This document shows, piece after piece, positions 60,716-64,000 of a DNA stretch of 64,000 nt. The notes under the pieces are model-generated. The model was not told the origin of the DNA, ran no database searches, and was given only the letters and a program-made list of their open reading frames with translations. The stretch is from contig NZ_JBBCJO010000005.1 in NCBI RefSeq assembly GCF_037190085.1, forward strand, positions 124,001 to 188,000. Reading direction: 5' to 3'. Numbering within the stretch: position 1 is the first letter of the stretch; each line of letters opens with the position of its first letter. This stretch comes from Gemmatimonas aurantiaca (GTDB lineage: Bacteria > Gemmatimonadota > Gemmatimonadetes > Gemmatimonadales > Gemmatimonadaceae). The translations under genes were made by a program, and so were the position numbers.

Positions 60716-62020
60716 ATGTCACACAAGCCGCTCCCGGGTTTCCGAGACTTCTACCCAGACCAGTTCGCCGAACGAGCCCATATCTTCGACACCTGGCGCC
60801 GCGTCGTGCGGCGCTATGCGTTTCAGGAGTACGATGGGCCGCCGCTCGAGCCGCTCGAGCTCTACACGCAGAAGAGCGGCGAGGAGATCGTCACCCAGCT
60901 CTACAACTTCGTGGACAAGGGTGACCGCCCGGTGGCCATGCGCCCCGAGATGACGCCGACCTTTGCGCGCATGGTGGGGACCAAGGCGCAGACGCTGCGC
61001 AAGCCCGTGCGCTGGTTCTCGCTGCCCCAGCTCTTCCGCTACGAGCGCACGCAGAAGGGCCGGCTGCGCGAGCACTTCCAGCTCAACGTGGATATCGTCG
61101 GTGAAGCGGATGTGCTGGCCGACGCCGAACTCGTGTCGGTGGCCATCGAGATCATGCGCGCGCTGGGACTCACGCACACCGATGTGCGTGCCCGTGTGAG
61201 TGATCGACGGCTGCTCAACGGTCTGCTCGAACATCTCGGCATTGCCGAGGACACGTGGCCGGCGGTCTATGCGGTGCTCGACAAACTCGAACGGCAGCCG
61301 CGTGAGGTCTCGGCGGAGAAGCTGGCCGAGGCGGGGGTCGATACGCAGACCGCCGAGGTGATTCTCGGATTCGCCACGCTGGATTTTGCGACCATGCAGG
61401 CCCGGTACGGTGAAGCGCCGGCCGTGAAGCCGCATGCCGAACGGTTCGCGCAATACCTCGCGCATTGCGACGCACTGGGTGTCGGCGCGTGGATGCAGTT
61501 CGATCTCACGATCGTGCGTGGCCTCGCGTATTACACCGGCATCGTGTTCGAACTGTTCGACAACGTCGGCGAGTTCCGCGCGATCTGCGGCGGGGGACGG
61601 TACGACACCCTGCTCAAGTCCCTGGGTGGCACCGATCTGCCTGCCCTGGGTTTTGGCATGGGCGACGTGGTGCTCGGCGAGTTGTTGCGCGCGCGCGGTC
61701 TGATGCAGAGCGCGGCCGTGCCGTTGCAGTACTGGGTCGCGGAAGCGCCCGATGCCCCGGCGGCGCCGGCCGGCGCGCTGCGCACGGCGTCCGCCCTTCG
61801 GACGACCGGATGTGTGGTGGAATATGCGCTCCGGGCACAGAAGCTCGACAAACAGCTCGAAGCCGGTCGCAAGGCCGGCGCGGGCGCTTTCGTGATCGTC
61901 GACCCTTCCAGCACCGACGCGCCGTGGCGCGTGCGACGTGCGGGGCACGACGATCAGACGTTCACCACGCTCGAGGCCCTCGTGGCCTGGGCGTCTTCGC
62001 ATTCCGGATCACACGCATGA
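60716..62020 (+). CDS. hisS: Histidine-tRNA ligase
   Basis: Class II aminoacyl-tRNA synthetase. The 434-residue protein has motif 1 near the start (PGFRDFYPDQFAERAHIF), motif 2 (FRYERTQKGRLREHFQLNVD), and the histidine-specific motifs RGLAYYTG and ICGGGRYD. The C-terminal anticodon-binding domain begins near residue 330. It lies 9 bases after folC; its stop overlaps the proS ATG. Confidence 0.96.
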   Translation: MSHKPLPGFRDFYPDQFAERAHIFDTWRRVVRRYAFQEYDGPPLEPLELYTQKSGEEIVTQLYNFVDKGDRPVAMRPEMTPTFARMVGTKAQTLRKPVRWFSLPQLFRYERTQKGRLREHFQLNVDIVGEADVLADAELVSVAIEIMRALGLTHTDVRARVSDRRLLNGLLEHLGIAEDTWPAVYAVLDKLERQPREVSAEKLAEAGVDTQTAEVILGFATLDFATMQARYGEAPAVKPHAERFAQYLAHCDALGVGAWMQFDLTIVRGLAYYTGIVFELFDNVGEFRAICGGGRYDTLLKSLGGTDLPALGFGMGDVVLGELLRARGLMQSAAVPLQYWVAEAPDAPAAPAGALRTASALRTTGCVVEYALRAQKLDKQLEAGRKAGAGAFVIVDPSSTDAPWRVRRAGHDDQTFTTLEALVAWASSHSGSHA

Positions 62021-63486
62021 GTGACGACAAGAAGCTGACCACCCGCGCCGAGAACTTCAGCGATTGGTACAACGAACTCGTTCTCCGCGCCGAACTGGCC
62101 GACTATTCGCCGGTGCGCGGCTGTATGGTGATCCGGCCGTGGGGCTATGGCATCTGGGAGCGCATGCAGCGCGCGCTGGACGACATGTTCAAGGCCACGG
62201 GCCATGTGAACGCGTACTTCCCGCTGTTCATTCCCGAGAGCTTCCTGTCGAAGGAGGCGGAGCACGTGGAAGGGTTCGCGCCCGAGTGCGCGGTCGTCAC
62301 GCACGGCGGCGGCAAGCAGCTCGAGGAGCGGCTGGTGGTGCGTCCCACGTCGGAAACGATCATCTACTCGATGTTCGCCAAGTGGGTGCAGAGCTATCGT
62401 GATCTGCCCTTGCTGTACAATCAGTGGGCCAACGTGGTGCGCTGGGAAATGCGCACGCGTCTCTTCCTGCGCACCATGGAGTTCCTGTGGCAGGAAGGGC
62501 ACACCGCGCACGCCACGCACGACGAAGCCGAAGCCGAGACGCGACGCATGCTGGGGGTGTATCGCACGTTCATGGAAGAATACATGGCCATGCCCGTGAT
62601 CACCGGCCAGAAGACGGAGGCGGAGAAGTTCGCCGGCGCGCTGCGCACGTACTGCACGGAAGCGATGATGCAGGACAACAAGGCCCTGCAGGCCGGCACG
62701 TCGCACAATCTCGGACAGAATTTCGCGAAGGCGTTCGATCTCACCTTCCAGAACGAAGCGGGTCAGCAGGATCATGCGTGGAACACCAGCTGGGGCGTCT
62801 CCACGCGCATGATCGGCGGACTGGTGATGACACACAGCGACGACGCGGGCCTGCGCCTGCCGCCGCGTCTGGCGCCCACCCAGATGGTGATCGTGCCCAT
62901 CTGGAAGACCGACGAGGAACGTGCGGCCACCATCGAGGCGGCGAAGCGGATTGCCGAGGAACTGGGCAGCTTCAAGCGTCCCGATCACGAACGGATCCGC
63001 GTGCATGTGGATGATCGCATCGGCATCAAACCCGGCGCGAAGTACTATCACTGGGAGTTGCGCGGCGTGCCGCTCCGCATGGAGATCGGACCGCGCGACC
63101 TGGCGTCCTCGAGTGGCATGCTGGTGCGCCGCGACACCCGCGAGAAGCGGTCCATCGCGTTCGACACTCTGCGCACCGAACTGCCGGTGATTCTCGAAAC
63201 CATCCAGGCGGACATGCTGGCCGCGGCACGGGCCCGTCTCGAAGCCAACAGCATCCGCGAACGCATCAGCTACGATCGGTTCAAGGAGATCATGGATGGC
63301 CCGGGTGGTTTCGTGTATGCCGGCTGGAACGGCGACCCGGCAGTGGAACAGCGTGTGAAGGAAGAGACGAAGGCCACCATCCGGTGCATTCCGGATGCGG
63401 AGTTCCGTTCGCCGGAAGCGCCCACCACCTGCATGGTGACGGGTGAGCCGGCGAAGTACGAAGTCGTGTGGGCACGTTCGTACTGA
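62017..63486 (+). CDS. proS: Proline-tRNA ligase, archaeal/eukaryal-type (short form)
   Basis: Class II synthetase of 489 residues. It lacks the editing insertion of E. coli-type ProRS and has the C-terminal domain and the WARSY end typical of the archaeal/eukaryal group also seen in several bacteria. Motifs: LRAELADYSPVRGCMVIRP, PTSETIIYSMFAKWVQSYRD, RWEMRTRLFLRTMEFLWQEG, and GTSHNLGQNFAKAF. ATG 62017 overlaps the hisS stop; the longer open frame upstream is antisense-like extension inside hisS. Confidence 0.95.
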   Translation: MSDDKKLTTRAENFSDWYNELVLRAELADYSPVRGCMVIRPWGYGIWERMQRALDDMFKATGHVNAYFPLFIPESFLSKEAEHVEGFAPECAVVTHGGGKQLEERLVVRPTSETIIYSMFAKWVQSYRDLPLLYNQWANVVRWEMRTRLFLRTMEFLWQEGHTAHATHDEAEAETRRMLGVYRTFMEEYMAMPVITGQKTEAEKFAGALRTYCTEAMMQDNKALQAGTSHNLGQNFAKAFDLTFQNEAGQQDHAWNTSWGVSTRMIGGLVMTHSDDAGLRLPPRLAPTQMVIVPIWKTDEERAATIEAAKRIAEELGSFKRPDHERIRVHVDDRIGIKPGAKYYHWELRGVPLRMEIGPRDLASSSGMLVRRDTREKRSIAFDTLRTELPVILETIQADMLAAARARLEANSIRERISYDRFKEIMDGPGGFVYAGWNGDPAVEQRVKEETKATIRCIPDAEFRSPEAPTTCMVTGEPAKYEVVWARSY

Positions 63487-63567
63487 CGTACCAGAGACGT
63501 TCAAGACACGTACGACATACGTACGGCACGCGGTCCGAACGCGCACTGATCACGCACTCCACCACTC

Positions 63568-64000
63568 ATGTCTTCCACCGGATTCGATCGTCGGAGCGGC
63601 GTCCTGCACGCTGAGGGCGTCCCGTTACCGACGATTGCGGCAGCCGTTGGCACACCCGCCTATGTGTATTGCGCCGGCACCATCCGGGCGCGCTACCAGC
63701 GACTCGCGCGGGCGTTCGAAGGCATTCCGCATCGCATTCACTTCGCGATGAAGGCCAACTCCACGCTGGCCGTGCTCCGGCTGTTGCAGGAACTCGGCGC
63801 CGGCGTCGACATCGTATCGGGCGGCGAACTCTTCCGCGCCCGCGAAGCCGGATTCGAAGGGCGCGATGTGGTGTTCAGCGGCGTGGGCAAGACGGTGCAG
63901 GAAATCGAGCAGGCGCTCGATGATCGTGTACTGCTGATCAACGTGGAATCGGAAGCCGAACTCGTGACCATCGATGCGGTGGCGGCGAGAAAGGGCGTCA
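63568..64000 (+). CDS. lysA: Diaminopimelate decarboxylase, N-terminal part (3' end outside window)
   Basis: PLP enzyme of the last lysine step. The visible 144 residues from ATG 63568 have PAYVYCAGTIRARYQRL, the PLP lysine K62 in HFAMKANST, and GAGVDIVSGGELFRA. The frame is open to the window end. It lies 44 kb from the dap cluster. Confidence 0.92.
   Translation, partial: MSSTGFDRRSGVLHAEGVPLPTIAAAVGTPAYVYCAGTIRARYQRLARAFEGIPHRIHFAMKANSTLAVLRLLQELGAGVDIVSGGELFRAREAGFEGRDVVFSGVGKTVQEIEQALDDRVLLINVESEAELVTIDAVAARKGV

Noticed and set aside
61465..62016. Upstream extension of proS inside hisS
   Set aside because: hisS is certain in its own frame, and the ProRS homology starts at 62017.

Overview
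This 64 kb window is a dense, GC-rich stretch of bacterial chromosome, almost all of it housekeeping genes in long, tightly packed operons with many 4-base start/stop overlaps. The gene repertoire suggests a Gemmatimonadota-like bacterium. The pointers are inferences from family composition: secreted proteins with carboxypeptidase-regulatory domains and a plug-like tail, TonB C-terminal proteins with signal peptides, a transcription-factor-plus-TPR regulator, a PEP-CTERM protein, a Ser/Thr kinase with an extracytoplasmic tail, and an archaeal/eukaryal-type ProRS. I see no rRNA operon, CRISPR array, insertion sequence, prophage or clear horizontal island.

Layout. 1-6335: xseA (cut by the window edge), xseB, ispA-type prenyl synthase, dxs, nadK and recN. 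6311-9933: a divergent pair, an outer-membrane barrel candidate (minus) and a six-hairpin-glycosidase-like protein (plus). 10028-13072: tRNA-Gly with promoter and terminator, a large secreted protein, and tRNA-Leu. 13227-19220: the succinylase lysine/DAP cluster dapE-asd-lysC-dapB-dapA-dapD. 19217-23539: a fused aroA-cmk gene, a 500-base spacer holding a large inverted repeat, then rpsA. 23718-26053: PEP-CTERM protein, small membrane protein and TonB-domain protein. 26160-31226: a propionyl-CoA-carboxylase-type operon (beta subunit, biotin carboxylase, BCCP) with a TrmA/RumA-family methyltransferase inside. 31371-35569: three tandem paralogous lipoproteins plus a winged-helix/TPR regulator, the most accessory-looking block. 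35591-41451: mscL, then rplM-rpsI, rpsB, tsf, pyrH, frr and uppS. 41448-45285: cdsA, dxr, rseP and a lipoprotein. 45357-45489: a nearly perfect twin inverted repeat between convergent genes. 45598-52325: Ser/Thr kinase, rpsO-pnp-M16 peptidase, ald. 52552-58369: mreB-mreC-mreD-mrdA-rodA. 58458-64000: accD, folC, hisS, proS and the start of lysA.

How the genes work together. Isoprenoid and cell-envelope supply is well represented: Dxs and Dxr open the MEP pathway, the IspA-type enzyme and UppS extend chains to the undecaprenyl carrier, CdsA makes CDP-diacylglycerol, and the Mre/PBP2/RodA elongasome uses lipid-linked peptidoglycan precursors. The dap cluster plus distant lysA supply meso-DAP and lysine. 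Translation is covered by S1, L13, S9, S2, S15, EF-Ts, RRF, HisRS and ProRS. The most unusual features are the two inverted-repeat elements, the lipoprotein triplet with its linked regulator, the AroA-Cmk fusion, the RGG-like tails on S2 and PNPase, and a possible sigma-54 promoter in front of the PEP-CTERM gene.
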